Shown piece by piece: positions 15,789 to 26,243 of a DNA stretch of 64,000 nucleotides (its first letter is position 1; each line of letters starts with the position of its first letter). The notes under the pieces are model-generated. The model searched no databases, was not told where the DNA came from, and saw only the letters and a program-made list of their open reading frames with translations. Source of the stretch: DASQPR01 sp963724705 (GTDB lineage: Bacteria; Actinomycetota; Actinomycetes; Mycobacteriales; Micromonosporaceae). Both the position numbers and the translations under genes were made by a program. The stretch lies in NCBI GenBank assembly GCA_963724705.1, contig CAVRVS010000002.1:372001-436000 (forward strand), read 5' to 3'.

Positions 15789-18519
15789 GTCAAGTATCCG
15801 GCGTCGGATGGTCGTCCTCGTCGCTCTGCCACTTGCGGCGTTGCTCGCGGTCACCGCGACGGTCGCCGTCGGTCGGCTGAACCGCGCCGCCGCGGCCAGC
15901 GACGTCGTACACGCGATGACAGTCGCCAATGCCGTACGGGGTGTGCTCGCCCAACTCGAAGCGGAGGAGGTCACCTCGGTCGGCTTCCTGGTCAGCGTGC
16001 AGACCGCCGCGGACGTCGACGCCCAGACGACCCGGGTGTCGGACCGCGTGGCCGACCTCGAGGCAAGGCTCGGTGGCGGACTGCCGGATCGCGTACGCGC
16101 CGCCCTCGACGCCCAGGGCGCGCTCGGTCCGGTGCGTCAAGGCGTGTCGTCCCGGACCCAGACACCGGCGCAAGTGGTCGAGGCGTTCAGCGCGACGATC
16201 AACTCGATCATCACGTCGTTGTCGTTGGCCACCGACGCGGATACCTCAACGGCAGCCGGACGTCAGGTGCTCGCTCTCGACGCGCTGCTGCGCATCGACG
16301 CGGTGCATGCCGCCGGCGCGGCCGACCTTCTCGCCGCGGCGACGCAGAGCAACGAAGCGGCGATCGTCGACTACGCTGCCGACCAGCGTTCGGCCACCGT
16401 ACTCGAGGCAGAATTCGCTTCGTACGCGTCGCCGGACCAGCTGGACGAGTACGGACTCGTCAAAAATGCGTACGTCCAGCGTCTCGGCGACAGTTTCGTC
16501 TCGGCATTCGCGAACTCGCCGAGTGTCGCCCTCGCGAATCTGACTCCGAGCACGTTGTATCCGCAGCTCGTCTCGTACATTCAGCTCGGCGGCCTGGTCG
16601 AGGCGAAGATCGTCGCCGCCGTGACGGACGCGGCCAAGGACGATCAGCGCACCAACCGGATCACGGCGTACGTGCTCGCTGGTGCCGCACTCCTGATCCT
16701 GTTGCTGGCCATCCTGCTGGCCTGGCTCAGCGTCCGATCGGTGTCGCGGTCGCTTCGCGGCGTCGCCACCGCGGCCGGGCGCGTGGCCGACCGCTCGGAG
16801 ACGAGCCTGCGGCGGGTCGCCGACGATCACACCGACTCGGTCGAGCATTCGACGCTGGAGGCTCTGCCGGTCGCCGACCGTACCGAAGTCGGCGATTTCG
16901 CTCGTGCGTTCGTGCGGGCGCAGCGCGCCGCCGCGACGATCGTGGAGCGGCAGGCGGCCGCGCGCCGCAACCTTGCCCAGATGACCGGGACGGCGGGACG
17001 GCGCAGCGCTCAGCTCGTGTCCCGGCAGGCGAACATCATCGATCGACTGGAACGGTCGCAGGTCGATCCGGATCTCCTTGCTGACCTGCACCGCCTTGAC
17101 CACATCACCAATCGACTGCGCCGCGTCACGTGGAGCCTTCTGACGCTGGCGGTCTCCGGCGACGGGGGTCGCCACGCCGCCGACGAGAGCGGCTACATGA
17201 CGCCGATGGCGCTCGAGGACGTCGTGAGGCTCGCCCTCGACGAGATCGAAAGCGAGACGCGGGTCGACGTGTCGGTGCCGCCCGGGACGATGGTCGTGCC
17301 CGCGATCATCGACGACGTCGTGCTGCTGTTCGCCGAGCTGATCGCGAACGCGGCAGCATTCTCGCGGACCGCGACGCGAGTTCGGGTGTTCGCGCGGCCG
17401 TTCGACAGCGGTGTGTCGATCATCGACGAGGGAATCGGCATGTCCGAGGACCAGCTCGCGACCGTCAACGGGCGGCTTGCCCATCCGGAGCGCCTCGACC
17501 TGGCCACTTCCGGTGCGCTCGGGCTGTTTCTCGTCGGCCGTCTCGCGCGGCGCCACGACCTGCGGATCACCTTCGAACACACGCCCGGTGGCGGCGTGAC
17601 GGCCATCGTGGATCTGGGCCACCATGTGACGACGATGGCGCCGGCCGAGACCGCTCGGGCGACGGCACGAGTCGCTGCCAACGCGTCCATCCCACGGCCA
17701 CGCGATGGCCAGGCGAGCCCGTTTGTCGGCGCTAGCCGCGGCCGGTGGGAACCGATGCTGGAACTCGACTCGCGGCCCTTTGATCTCGCGACGTTCGAGC
17801 GGGCAGCAGAGGTGCTCGGCACCGGAGGGACCTGGAACGCGTTCGAGGTGCTGCCACCTCGCTTTGCGGAGCTGCCGGCTGGTCCAAGCCAGCCCGAGCT
17901 GCCCGGGCGTGGCATGTACGCGACGTATGACGGCGCGTCCGACGATCTGCCGCGCGCCGGGCGGGGGTTCGCCCCGAACGGTGCGTCCTCGAACGGTGGC
18001 GGGTCCCTCGGCGCCGGGCCCAGTGGCCGTGGCTCGCTGAGCGGCCATGACGCCGACCGGCCTTACGCCGGTGGTCCGTTCGCCGCGCCCGGACGACCGT
18101 TCGCCGGCATGAACCGAGCGTTCAACGACCCACTCGCTGCTCCGCTACGGCCGGCCGCCGGGGGCGGTTCGACCGGCGGCTTCGGCCCGTTCGACGACGA
18201 TGTGGTGACCTTCCCGGCCGGCGGGATCGCGCGCTACGTACCGCCAGATTCCGCCGACGCATCGGCGGACGGTCTCACTGCGGCCGATGGAAATCGGACG
18301 AATGCCACGGCCACGTCGGCCGAGGGGACCGAAGCTCCGCTTTCACGTCGGGTGCCGGGCGCCTCGTCACCGGGCGCGTCCCTGGATCTCGCGTCGCGGT
18401 TCCGTACGCTGGACCCGGACGAGGCGCGCCGCCTCGTCGAACAGTTCGAAATCGGGGTGGCGCGCGCGCTCGGAGAGACTGCCACCGACCGTGTCGACGA
18501 CGAGGGGTTTAGCCGATGA
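15775..18519 (+). CDS. Nitrate/nitrite-sensing-type sensor histidine kinase (conservon CvnA-like)
   Basis: About 914 aa. A membrane helix near 12-32 precedes an extracellular helical domain of NIT type. A second helix at about 297-320 (LAGAALLILLLAILLAWL) is followed by a HAMP-like linker, the phosphoacceptor region with LHRLDHITNRLRR, and an ATPase domain: N-box ELIANAAAFS, G1 IIDEGIGMS, and GALGLFLVGRLA. The N-box has Ala where most family members have Asp. A roughly 280-residue Gly/Pro-rich tail ends with a short conserved helix. GGGGG before the GTG at 15775 supports the start. In conservons such kinases signal to a Roadblock protein and a small GTPase; only the Roadblock gene follows. 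Confidence 0.85.
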   Translation: MSLGRSSIRRRMVVLVALPLAALLAVTATVAVGRLNRAAAASDVVHAMTVANAVRGVLAQLEAEEVTSVGFLVSVQTAADVDAQTTRVSDRVADLEARLGGGLPDRVRAALDAQGALGPVRQGVSSRTQTPAQVVEAFSATINSIITSLSLATDADTSTAAGRQVLALDALLRIDAVHAAGAADLLAAATQSNEAAIVDYAADQRSATVLEAEFASYASPDQLDEYGLVKNAYVQRLGDSFVSAFANSPSVALANLTPSTLYPQLVSYIQLGGLVEAKIVAAVTDAAKDDQRTNRITAYVLAGAALLILLLAILLAWLSVRSVSRSLRGVATAAGRVADRSETSLRRVADDHTDSVEHSTLEALPVADRTEVGDFARAFVRAQRAAATIVERQAAARRNLAQMTGTAGRRSAQLVSRQANIIDRLERSQVDPDLLADLHRLDHITNRLRRVTWSLLTLAVSGDGGRHAADESGYMTPMALEDVVRLALDEIESETRVDVSVPPGTMVVPAIIDDVVLLFAELIANAAAFSRTATRVRVFARPFDSGVSIIDEGIGMSEDQLATVNGRLAHPERLDLATSGALGLFLVGRLARRHDLRITFEHTPGGGVTAIVDLGHHVTTMAPAETARATARVAANASIPRPRDGQASPFVGASRGRWEPMLELDSRPFDLATFERAAEVLGTGGTWNAFEVLPPRFAELPAGPSQPELPGRGMYATYDGASDDLPRAGRGFAPNGASSNGGGSLGAGPSGRGSLSGHDADRPYAGGPFAAPGRPFAGMNRAFNDPLAAPLRPAAGGGSTGGFGPFDDDVVTFPAGGIARYVPPDSADASADGLTAADGNRTNATATSAEGTEAPLSRRVPGASSPGASLDLASRFRTLDPDEARRLVEQFEIGVARALGETATDRVDDEGFSR

Positions 18520-19046
18520 CCGGTCCATTCGCGTACGGAGTGGGTGACTTCGCCGATGACGGACGCCGCGGTGTGGGCTACGCCGAAGGCGGCCACGCGA
18601 ACGACCGTCGCAACGGGCATGCGGAACCGGCGCTGAGCCCCGACGCCGAGGCGTTCACGTGGCAACTCGATACGTTCACGTCCACCACGGCCGGCGTTCT
18701 CGGAGCGGTTGCGGTGTCATCCGACGGGCTTCTCGTCGCGGCCTCGTCGATCAAGGATCGGGCCAACGCCGACCGGCTCGCCGCGGTGGTGTCCGGCATG
18801 ACAAGTCTGGCGACCGGGGCCGCGCACAGCTATGCGCTTGGCATGCTCAATCGCGTCGTCGTGGACATGTCCGACGGCTACTTGCTGATCAGTGCCCTCG
18901 GCAGCGGATCCGTGCTCGGCGTCGTGGCCGAGCGTTCGGCCGATCTCGCCACCGCCGCGTACGAGATGACGTTGTTCGCGACGCGGGCCGGAAGTCGGCT
19001 GACGCCGTCGCTCATCATCGAGTTGCGGGCCGCGATCCCGAACTGA
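18516..19046 (+). CDS. Roadblock/LC7 domain protein (conservon CvnB-like)
   Basis: A 176-aa cytoplasmic protein with a single Roadblock/LC7 domain from about residue 48 onward: TTAGVLGAVAVSSDGLLVA, then LATGAAHSYALG and the YLLISALGSGSVLGV strand. The first 47 residues are an acidic, Gly-rich extension. The ATG overlaps the kinase stop as ATGA. In Streptomyces conservons, CvnB is followed by CvnC (DUF742) and CvnD (GTPase); here neither follows, and the next gene is an NRDE protein. It probably modulates the upstream kinase or a GTPase encoded elsewhere. Confidence 0.9.
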   Translation: MTGPFAYGVGDFADDGRRGVGYAEGGHANDRRNGHAEPALSPDAEAFTWQLDTFTSTTAGVLGAVAVSSDGLLVAASSIKDRANADRLAAVVSGMTSLATGAAHSYALGMLNRVVVDMSDGYLLISALGSGSVLGVVAERSADLATAAYEMTLFATRAGSRLTPSLIIELRAAIPN

Positions 19047-19111
19047 GGTCGGTACGTCGGCGAGGCGGCTCGCCCTGCCCGGCCGGACGCCGTACGGATA
19101 CGGTGACCGAC

Positions 19112-19891
19112 GTGTGCACCGTACTGCTCCGCCTGTCACCCGGCACGCGCTGGCCGGTTCTCCTCGCCGCCGTCCGGGACGAATTCACCGGCCGAGCGTG
19201 GGACCCGCCGGCCCCGCACTGGCCGGATGAACCGACGGTCTGGGGCGGCCGGGACCGGGTGGCCGGCGGCACCTGGCTCGCCGTCGATCGGGACCGGTCG
19301 GCCGTAGCCGCCCTGCTCAACGGCGTACGGCGGGATCCTCCGGCCGATGGCGCCCCGCGCCCGACGCGCGGCTCGCTCGCGCTCGCCGCGCTCCGGGCGC
19401 CCGTCGGTGACCTGGTTCCCGGGATCGCGGACGCCGCTTCACTCGGCCGATACGACAGCTTTCATCTGATCCGCGCGGACATCGACGGCGCCGAGATCTG
19501 GTCCTGGGACGGCGTTGAGTTGTCGCACGACCGGTTGCCACGCGGCGAGCACATCGTCGTCAACCTCGGCCCGGATCGGCTGGACGATCCGCTGGTGCCG
19601 CACTTCCGGCCGCTGTTCGCGGCGTTGCCCGACCCCGATCCGGCGCCCGGTCTCGCGCCCGCGGACGCGTGGCCGGGCTGGATCGACCTTTTGCGTGGGG
19701 ACGGTCTGGCGCCGGACGACATACGTGGGCTGATCATCGACCACCCGATCGTGGACGCGGCCGGTGACACCCACCACTACGGCTCGACATCCGCGACGCT
19801 CGTCGGATTGGCCGCCGACGGCCGCGTGCGCTACGACTTCACCGCCACACCAGCGACACCCCAGTGGTACGAGGTGGGCATCGACCACTGA
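19112..19891 (+). CDS. NRDE / TANGO2 family protein
   Basis: About 259 aa. The start is taken at GTG 19112 so the protein begins Met-Cys-Thr, because this family normally has Cys at position 2, which would be exposed after Met removal as in Ntn-type proteins. An upstream GTG at 19103 is also possible. RGSLALAALR replaces the usual NRDE block. The eukaryotic relative TANGO2 is linked to heme and lipid handling, but bacterial function is unknown. It lies 65 bases after the Roadblock gene in the place where conservon C and D genes would be expected. Confidence 0.75.
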   Translation: MCTVLLRLSPGTRWPVLLAAVRDEFTGRAWDPPAPHWPDEPTVWGGRDRVAGGTWLAVDRDRSAVAALLNGVRRDPPADGAPRPTRGSLALAALRAPVGDLVPGIADAASLGRYDSFHLIRADIDGAEIWSWDGVELSHDRLPRGEHIVVNLGPDRLDDPLVPHFRPLFAALPDPDPAPGLAPADAWPGWIDLLRGDGLAPDDIRGLIIDHPIVDAAGDTHHYGSTSATLVGLAADGRVRYDFTATPATPQWYEVGIDH

Positions 19892-19914
19892 ATCGGGCTG
19901 CACCGGCAACGTCG

Positions 19915-21270
19915 TCAGAGCCGGCTCAGCGCATCCTCGATCGCGCGGTGGAATGTCGGGTACGCGTAGATCATCGAGCGCAGCGTGGCGATCGGGACCT
20001 CGGCCTTCACAGCGACCACGAGAGCGCTCAGGACCTCGCCGCCGACGGGTCCGGCCGACGTGGCGCCGACAAGCACGCCGCGATCGGCATCCGCGACGAG
20101 TTTGATGAAGCCGTCGTTGCCGGCCTTGTGGATCCAGCCGCGAGCGCTCGACGGGATCTGCGTGATCGCGGTCCGAACCCGTACGCCCGCGTCTGACGCC
20201 TGCTTCTCGGACAGACCGACCGAACCGATCTCCGGATCGGTGAACGTCACGCGCGGTACGGCCTTGTAGTCCGCCGGCGGCCCGTCTTGGCCGAGGATGT
20301 CACGAATCGCGATCCCGGCCTGATACATCGCCATGTGGGTGTACGCACCGTGACCGGTGATGTCGCCGATCGCCCACAGCTTGTCGCCGGCCCGCATCCG
20401 CTCGTCCACCTCGATGATCGGAGCGTTGGCATCGAGACCGGCCGCGGCCAGGCCGAGGTCGGGGAAATTCGACCGTCGCCCGACCGCGACGAGCAGCTTC
20501 TCCCCGCGTACGGGATCGCCGCCCTCGACGTGGACGGTGAACTCGGCGCCGTCGTGGGAGACGCGTCGAGCCCTCGCCCCCGTACGCATGGTGACGCCGT
20601 CGGCGGCGAGCGCCTTCGCGGCGAGCTCGGAGGATTCCGGCTCCTCCATCGCGATCAGTCGGTCGGCCGCTTCGACGATCGTCACCTTCGTACCGAAGCG
20701 CGCGAACGCCTGCGCGAGTTCGAGCCCGATTGCGCCACCGCCAAGGCAGATGAGCGATGACGGCACGGTCTCGGCCTCGATCGCCTGCTTGTTCGTCCAG
20801 TACGGCGTGTCCGCGAGCCCGTCGATCGGCGGGATCGATGCGGTCGTTCCGACGCCGATCACGATGCCGTTCCGGGCTCGGTACGTCGTCCCGTTGACAT
20901 CGACGGTGTTCGGCGAGGTGAGGGTGGCGCTGCCGCGAACGAACGTCCCGCCCTTGCCGACGAAACGGTCGACGGCGACCTTGTCGTCCCAGTAGTCGGT
21001 GGCCTCCTCGCGAATACGTTTAGCGACCGGTGCCCAGTCCGGCGTGACCGTGGAGTGGCCGGACATTCCGTCGACCCGTCGCGTCTCGGCCAGCAGGTTG
21101 GCCGCCCGGATCATCATCTTGCTCGGGATGCACCCCCAATACGGGCATTCGCCGCCGACCAGACGTCGCTCGATGCCCACAACGGCGAGGCCAGCTTCGG
21201 CCAGCTTGCCGCCGAGTTCTTCGCCGCCGACGCCGAGCCCTACCACCACGATGTCCGCTTCTTCGGTCAC
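19915..21270 (-). CDS. Pyridine nucleotide-disulfide oxidoreductase (mercuric reductase / lipoamide dehydrogenase-like)
   Basis: A 451-aa flavoprotein. The FAD motif GLGVGGEELG is at 11-20 and the redox disulfide in ECPYWGCIPSK has cysteines at 42 and 47. The NAD(P)-binding GGGAIGLELAQ comes mid-protein, the second FAD contact is WAIGDITG, and the C-terminal base sits in YPTFHRAIED with His near 441. It should therefore be a working two-electron disulfide reductase. There are no extra N-terminal metal-binding domains as in many MerA proteins and no mer neighbours, so the substrate is open. The GTG at 21270 is the likely start. Confidence 0.9.
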   Translation of the reverse strand: MTEEADIVVVGLGVGGEELGGKLAEAGLAVVGIERRLVGGECPYWGCIPSKMMIRAANLLAETRRVDGMSGHSTVTPDWAPVAKRIREEATDYWDDKVAVDRFVGKGGTFVRGSATLTSPNTVDVNGTTYRARNGIVIGVGTTASIPPIDGLADTPYWTNKQAIEAETVPSSLICLGGGAIGLELAQAFARFGTKVTIVEAADRLIAMEEPESSELAAKALAADGVTMRTGARARRVSHDGAEFTVHVEGGDPVRGEKLLVAVGRRSNFPDLGLAAAGLDANAPIIEVDERMRAGDKLWAIGDITGHGAYTHMAMYQAGIAIRDILGQDGPPADYKAVPRVTFTDPEIGSVGLSEKQASDAGVRVRTAITQIPSSARGWIHKAGNDGFIKLVADADRGVLVGATSAGPVGGEVLSALVVAVKAEVPIATLRSMIYAYPTFHRAIEDALSRL

Positions 21271-21338
21271 CGCCTCAGCATCCCATCGACGCGCCGATCG
21301 CGCCGTTCGGGGCAGATTTCGGATACTGCCGGTGACCG

Positions 21339-22019
21339 TCAGGCGTAAAGATGGCTCGACCGGGCGTCGTCGACCAATCGCCCGTCGGCGAGTGTGATCA
21401 CCCGGTCGGCGGCGTCGATGACGGCACCGTCATGGCTGGAGATCAGCACGATGTTCCCGGCGTACGCGTGCTTGCGCAGCAGTCCCAACACCATGTCGAC
21501 GCGGCGCCGGTCCTGATGGCCGGTCGGCTCGTCGCCGATGAGGACGAACGGGTTGAGTCGCAGGGCCCGGGCGATCGAGGTCCGCTGCTGCTCCCCGCCG
21601 GAGGTCTGGGACGGGTAGCGCGGCGCGAGATGTGCGATCTCGAACTCCTCCAGGAGCGCGTCGGTGTCACGACCGCGCACCGACGGGTCCAGCCGGGCCG
21701 GCAGGTCGATGTTGTCGCGAACGCTCAGCTCGTCGAGCAAGGCCAACGATTGCGGCACGAAAGCAAGGTCGCGCCAGGGCAGTTTCGCGATCGGTACGCC
21801 GGCCGGCAACGGATCGCCCGTCCGGATAGATCCGCTGTCCGAGCGTTCCATCCCGGCCAGGATCGACAGCACCGTCGTCTTACCGGAGCCGGACGGTCCG
21901 GCCGCGACCGTGAGCTCACCGGGGCTGAGCTCGAACGACACGTTGTCGACGGCCACGATCGTTTCCGGGCCGCGACGGAAGCGGCGGGTAAGGCCGGCCA
22001 CGCTGATCGGTGCGGTCAT
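21339..22019 (-). CDS. ABC transporter ATP-binding protein, second of two
   Basis: A 226-aa nucleotide-binding subunit of the MacB/LolD type. Walker A GPSGSGKTT is at 41-49, the Q-loop in AFVPQSL, the signature SQTSGGEQQR near 137-146, Walker B with the catalytic Glu in IGDEPTG at 161-167, and the H-loop in ISSHDGAV. The start ATG overlaps the stop of the preceding ATPase gene by 4 bases, so the exporter would have two different ATPases working with one fused permease. Confidence 0.9.
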   Translation of the reverse strand: MTAPISVAGLTRRFRRGPETIVAVDNVSFELSPGELTVAAGPSGSGKTTVLSILAGMERSDSGSIRTGDPLPAGVPIAKLPWRDLAFVPQSLALLDELSVRDNIDLPARLDPSVRGRDTDALLEEFEIAHLAPRYPSQTSGGEQQRTSIARALRLNPFVLIGDEPTGHQDRRRVDMVLGLLRKHAYAGNIVLISSHDGAVIDAADRVITLADGRLVDDARSSHLYA

Positions 22020-23078
22020 CGGTCCTCCTCGCTGATGCCGTCGACGATGCGGCCGTCGACCATGTGGACGACACGGTCGGCGTGCTGGGCAACGATCGGA
22101 TCGTGGGTAGCCGCGACGATCGCGACGCCGGTCCGGGCAAGTGCGGTGAACGCGTCGAGGACGTCGCCGACCGTGTCATGGTCGAGCTGACCGGTCGGTT
22201 CGTCGGCCACCAGCAGCGCCGGCGGTCCGATTGCCGCGAACGCGATGGCGGCGCGCTGCTGCTCGCCGCCCGAGAGCTGGCGCGGGAGGTTGTGCGCGCG
22301 GCCGGCGAGCCCGAGGCGTTCCAGCAACTCGTCCGCCTCGCGATTGCGCACCGACACGCCGCGCATCTGTGCTGCTAGGCGCAGGTGCTGGCGGACGGTG
22401 AGGTAGTCGAGCAGGTTGTCGGCCGGGTTCTGGAACATGTACCCGAGGCGCCGCCGGCGCAGCTTCACCCGACGCGCCCGGGACAGTCGCGCGGTGTCGC
22501 GGCCTTGGATCCGGATCGACCCCGAGTCCGGCCGGTCGACGCACGCGAGCAGGCGCAACAATGTCGACTTTCCGGATCCGGACGGCCCGATCAACGCCGT
22601 CACGGTTCCCGGATGAAGGGCCAGGTCAACACCCTTGAGCGCCGGTACGGTGTCGTCCGCCGAAATGCGATACGTGCGAACCACGTCTCGACACACGACG
22701 TTGGGCTCACCGGTCGGTGCGGTCGGCCGCAGCGGCGCCATCGAGCCGCGCGGAACCGGCCGTGGCCGCGGCGGGGCGTCCGGCGGGGTTACCTGCCAGG
22801 ACGATGACGCCGGCCATGACGAGGTTCCCGACCACGCCGGCGGTTCGGAGCGGGGGACGGGTTGGGCCTGCGCCGGGGGTCGCGCGTAGTCCGGTGGTGA
22901 GTAGTCGGGGTCGTGAGTAGTCCGGTGGCCGGTCGTCGGGCTCCCGGGCGTGACGCGGTCCGCGCGGTTCGGCCCCAGGTTCGGGGCGCGCCCACTGCGA
23001 CCATTCGGACCGTGGCGTTGGTACGGAACCATTCGGCGGTACGGATTCCGGTGGCGGCATGGAATCAGACGGTGTCAC
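22016..23078 (-). CDS. ABC transporter ATP-binding protein with Pro-rich N-terminal extension (frameshifted)
   Basis: About 353 aa after correction. The likely start is GTG 23078, with GGAGG six bases upstream and inside the end of the permease gene (14-base overlap). The first 110 residues are Pro-rich with repeated PDYS/PDYA motifs. The frame then changes at the GGGG run 22907-22910 (one extra base), and the ATPase domain follows: Walker A GPSGSGKST, signature LSGGEQQRAA, Walker B VADEPTG. Without the shift the only start would be ATG 23032, which has no ribosome site. A low-complexity cytoplasmic extension on an ABC ATPase is unusual; its role is unknown. Confidence 0.8.
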
Positions 23079-25861
23079 GGAGGACCTCCGATGGATTGGC
23101 GCGGCCGACCCGGAGTTGGGCGAAGCTCGAAGCGAGCACCGCGACGACCGCTACCGCCAGGCTGATGCCGATGATCACCGCGGCCGGCAAGGTGATCAGT
23201 GTGTGCGGGGGCAGCGTCGGATCGACGTCGAAACCGGCCGAGAACCCGTACGTCAGAGACATTGCGAGCCCGAGACCGAGACCGAGCCCGGCAATCAGCG
23301 GCACCGCCAGTTCCACGAGCAGGGCACGGCGGTGGGTGCGTGCGCGCAGGCCCATCCGGCGGGCGATGACGTAGCCCCGCCGGTGACCGGGTGCCCGAGC
23401 CTCGACGTAGAGCAGCAGTCCGACGATCGTGACCACGCCGGTGAGGATCGACAGCGCGGTCAGGTACTGGAACGTGTACGTCAGCGGCTGGAACACCGTG
23501 CCGGAGTAGACGTCATCGACGCTCGACAGGCTGACAACGGGCAGGTTGAGCGTGAGGAGCTTGGCCCGGATCGTGGCCGGGTCGCCGCGGATCCACAGTT
23601 GCGGCTGGGCCTGGCTCGCCTCGGAGCCGAGCGACTCCTTCGTCACGATCAGCGACTTGTAGCTGCCCTGCTCGGCCGGCAGCGTCTCGTACGTAGCGAG
23701 GTCATACTTCGTGTCGGTCGGGAAGCCCCACGTCGGCGCCTGTATGCCGGCCGGCACGTTGCCGCTCGTCACGGCCGGAAACGGCGTACCGGGCAGATGC
23801 GGTTCCGACAGTGGCGCCAGGATCGACGACAGCGACTCGCCGTCGATCTGGTCGTTCCAGAATGCGACCTTGCTGAACTGCGCCGGATCCACGGCGTACA
23901 GGTTCAGGTTGTTTCCGGCGATCGATACGCCGGTCAGACGCAGCACCGCGGTCGCGTCGCCGCCGAACGCCGCCGGCACCGGAATCGTCTGCTTCAACCC
24001 GACGACCACATCGGCTCCGATCAGGAGCTTGGCCTCGCCATCGACCGTCGCCTGGACGGATCGCGTCACGGCGTCGCCATAGGTGGCCAGCGCGATCGGC
24101 AGCGCCGTTGCGCCGGCCAGTACGGCCACGACCGCGGCCTCGCGGGCCACCCGGTGCCAGCCTAGATACCAGACCATCGAGCGGGTACGCCGCGACGCGC
24201 CCGCCCCCACCGTGGTGGCGGCCGGCGGCGGCGCTGCGGCTCTCGGCGATGACTCCAGCGCGGTCCATCTCGGGCGAGCGCCCCGCCGCCGCACCCTCCG
24301 GCGCACGACTGCCGCCGGTACGTCTGGCCCGCAGGGCCAGCGTGACGAGGCGGCCGATGAGCATCAGGCATCCGACCGTGATGAGCAACGGCACGATGAG
24401 CAGCTTGGGCGGCACCTGTACGACGAGGCCCCCATCACCGCCCGGAGTGTCCCGGGTGACCGTGGCCGAGCCGAAGCTGATCGCGGCCCAGACTCCGCCC
24501 CCGATGATCAGCAGCTCCCAGGGCCATCGGCCGAGGTGGAAACCGTGCCGGACCCGACGCTCGTCGGTGAGCGTACGGGCGCGCAGGGCCGCCGCGACGC
24601 CGACGACAATGATCGCGGCGACGAGCGCGACGACGGTGGCCCGGAGCGAGTCCATGATCGCGCTACGAGCGATATGGGGGTCAGGGCCGGCCGTGTGCAC
24701 CAGCCACCAACCGCCGACCCAGGCGAGCGCGGCCCCAGTCACGAGCGCGGGCAGCGTCTCGAGCACGGCTTTGACGCCGATGCTGGCCGATCCCATGCCG
24801 TGCGCCGACAGGACCGTCAATTCGCGCCGCCGCCGAAGCACCCAGAAGACGGCGGCCGCGCCGACCACCACGAGGCCGACCAGCACGCCGGCGGCGGTGA
24901 TCGGCAATACGGTCGGCTTGATCCCGGAACGGGCGAGCTGCGAGCGGGTGGCGAATGCGGTCAGTTGCGACGTCGACGACTGGCAGCCTTGGCAGGGGCC
25001 CATCAGCGTTGGAAACGTACGGTTGACGGTCTTGATCGTCGCAATGACGCGGCTCGTCTGCTCGGCCGGAATCCTCGCGTCGGCCAGGGCGAAGTTGATC
25101 GTCGCCTTGCCGTGGTAAGGCACCACGCCAGTGAGGAACGTCGCCCGGTCCATCAGCACGATCGGGGCGACGGCCGAGTTCGCCAGCTGCGCACCGCGTG
25201 GGCCGAAGATCAGATCGTGCATGCTGCAAAAGGCCGGGTTGTTCGGGTCGCCGCGCAGATCGGTATAGATGGCCGCAACCCGGAGCTTGGTCGGCGGCCC
25301 CCAGAGCGACGTGTAGACGAACGGATCGCCGACCTTGACGTGGTACGCATTGGCGAATCCGTCCGGGATCCACACCCCGTGGCCGGATGGCCCCGCGATC
25401 GGGTGCACGTGAGCGGCGAAGTCCGGCAGCGTCATCGACGTGACCGCCACGGATTGCTGGCCGATCTGAACCTTGGAATTCGTCGCGTGCCAGACCGTTT
25501 GGGGTGCGCTCAACCCACCCCCTGACGCGGCGACCTTCGCGATCTTGGCTTCGCGCGTCTCGTCGGCCTTGAGTGCGGCTGCGGGCGACGGTGGCGGGTA
25601 GACCGGGGCTGGGTTGGCGTAATCGGCGGCACCGTACATGCCCATGTCGTAGGTGAGGACGTCACCGACCGAGGCCGGGCACGTCAGGCTGATCTGCGTG
25701 TGCAGCGTGGCGTTGGCCGACGAGGACAGGAACGGCGCCGCGGTTGCCGCGGGCAACGCCGCCACGAACGCCGCGGCGATCAAAGCGATTGCGACCCCAG
25801 GGCGTCGCAGCAGCAGAAACGGCGCTCGGACCCAGGGCGCCATCCGCCACACTCGAAACAC
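23065..25861 (-). CDS. FtsX/MacB-like ABC transporter permease, two fused halves (frameshifted)
   Basis: About 931 aa after correction. The GTG at 25861 follows AGGAAGGA by seven bases and opens with an N-terminal helix (FLLLRRPGVAIALIAAAFV) and a long extracellular domain containing a CQGCQ pair. Three helices follow, then a second N-terminal helix and extracellular domain, and a final FtsX-type block of three helices ending ANPSEVLRDTV. A +1 shift lies between about 24200 and 24300, in an Arg/Ala-rich linker between the halves. Together with the two ATPases it forms a mechanotransmission-type exporter; no membrane-fusion partner is visible. Confidence 0.8.
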
Positions 25862-26243
25862 GCGGTCGTCCTTCCTCGAGTGCCCAACCCTCGGGTCCAT
25901 CGCCGGCACCGCGGCCGCACCGAAGCGCCCGATCGGCCGTCGCCGCTCGGCCGCGGGCCGTCCAGCCACGAGCACCCAAGCCCCGCGGTGCGTCCTTGCG
26001 GGCGTACCGCCGGGCTTCGCCTTTGATTGACTGACGCACCGCTGCCGGCGCAGGTTGCACGTGCTCGGTGGCTGGCCGGCAGCGGACGGCCGGGTCAGCG
26101 TCGCGGGCCCGGGCGCGTTGTTGGCACCCCTGGCCCGCGGTCATGGTCGCGGGGACTATTCTCCTGGCGAGGCACGGCTTCGATCAACCGCCGAGGGGCG
26201 GGCGATCGGGCACGGCCGCTGGGCATCCACAGGAGGGCGCGAC
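25862..26243. other. Divergent intergenic region, 382 bp, no gene seen
   Basis: Separates the ABC exporter operon (leftward) from ctaD (rightward). It is very GC-rich. The only lower-GC patch is around 26020-26035 (CTTTGATTGACTGAC), a possible promoter element for ctaD. GGAGGG at 26232-26237 is the ctaD ribosome site. I see no credible coding frame. Confidence 0.4.
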
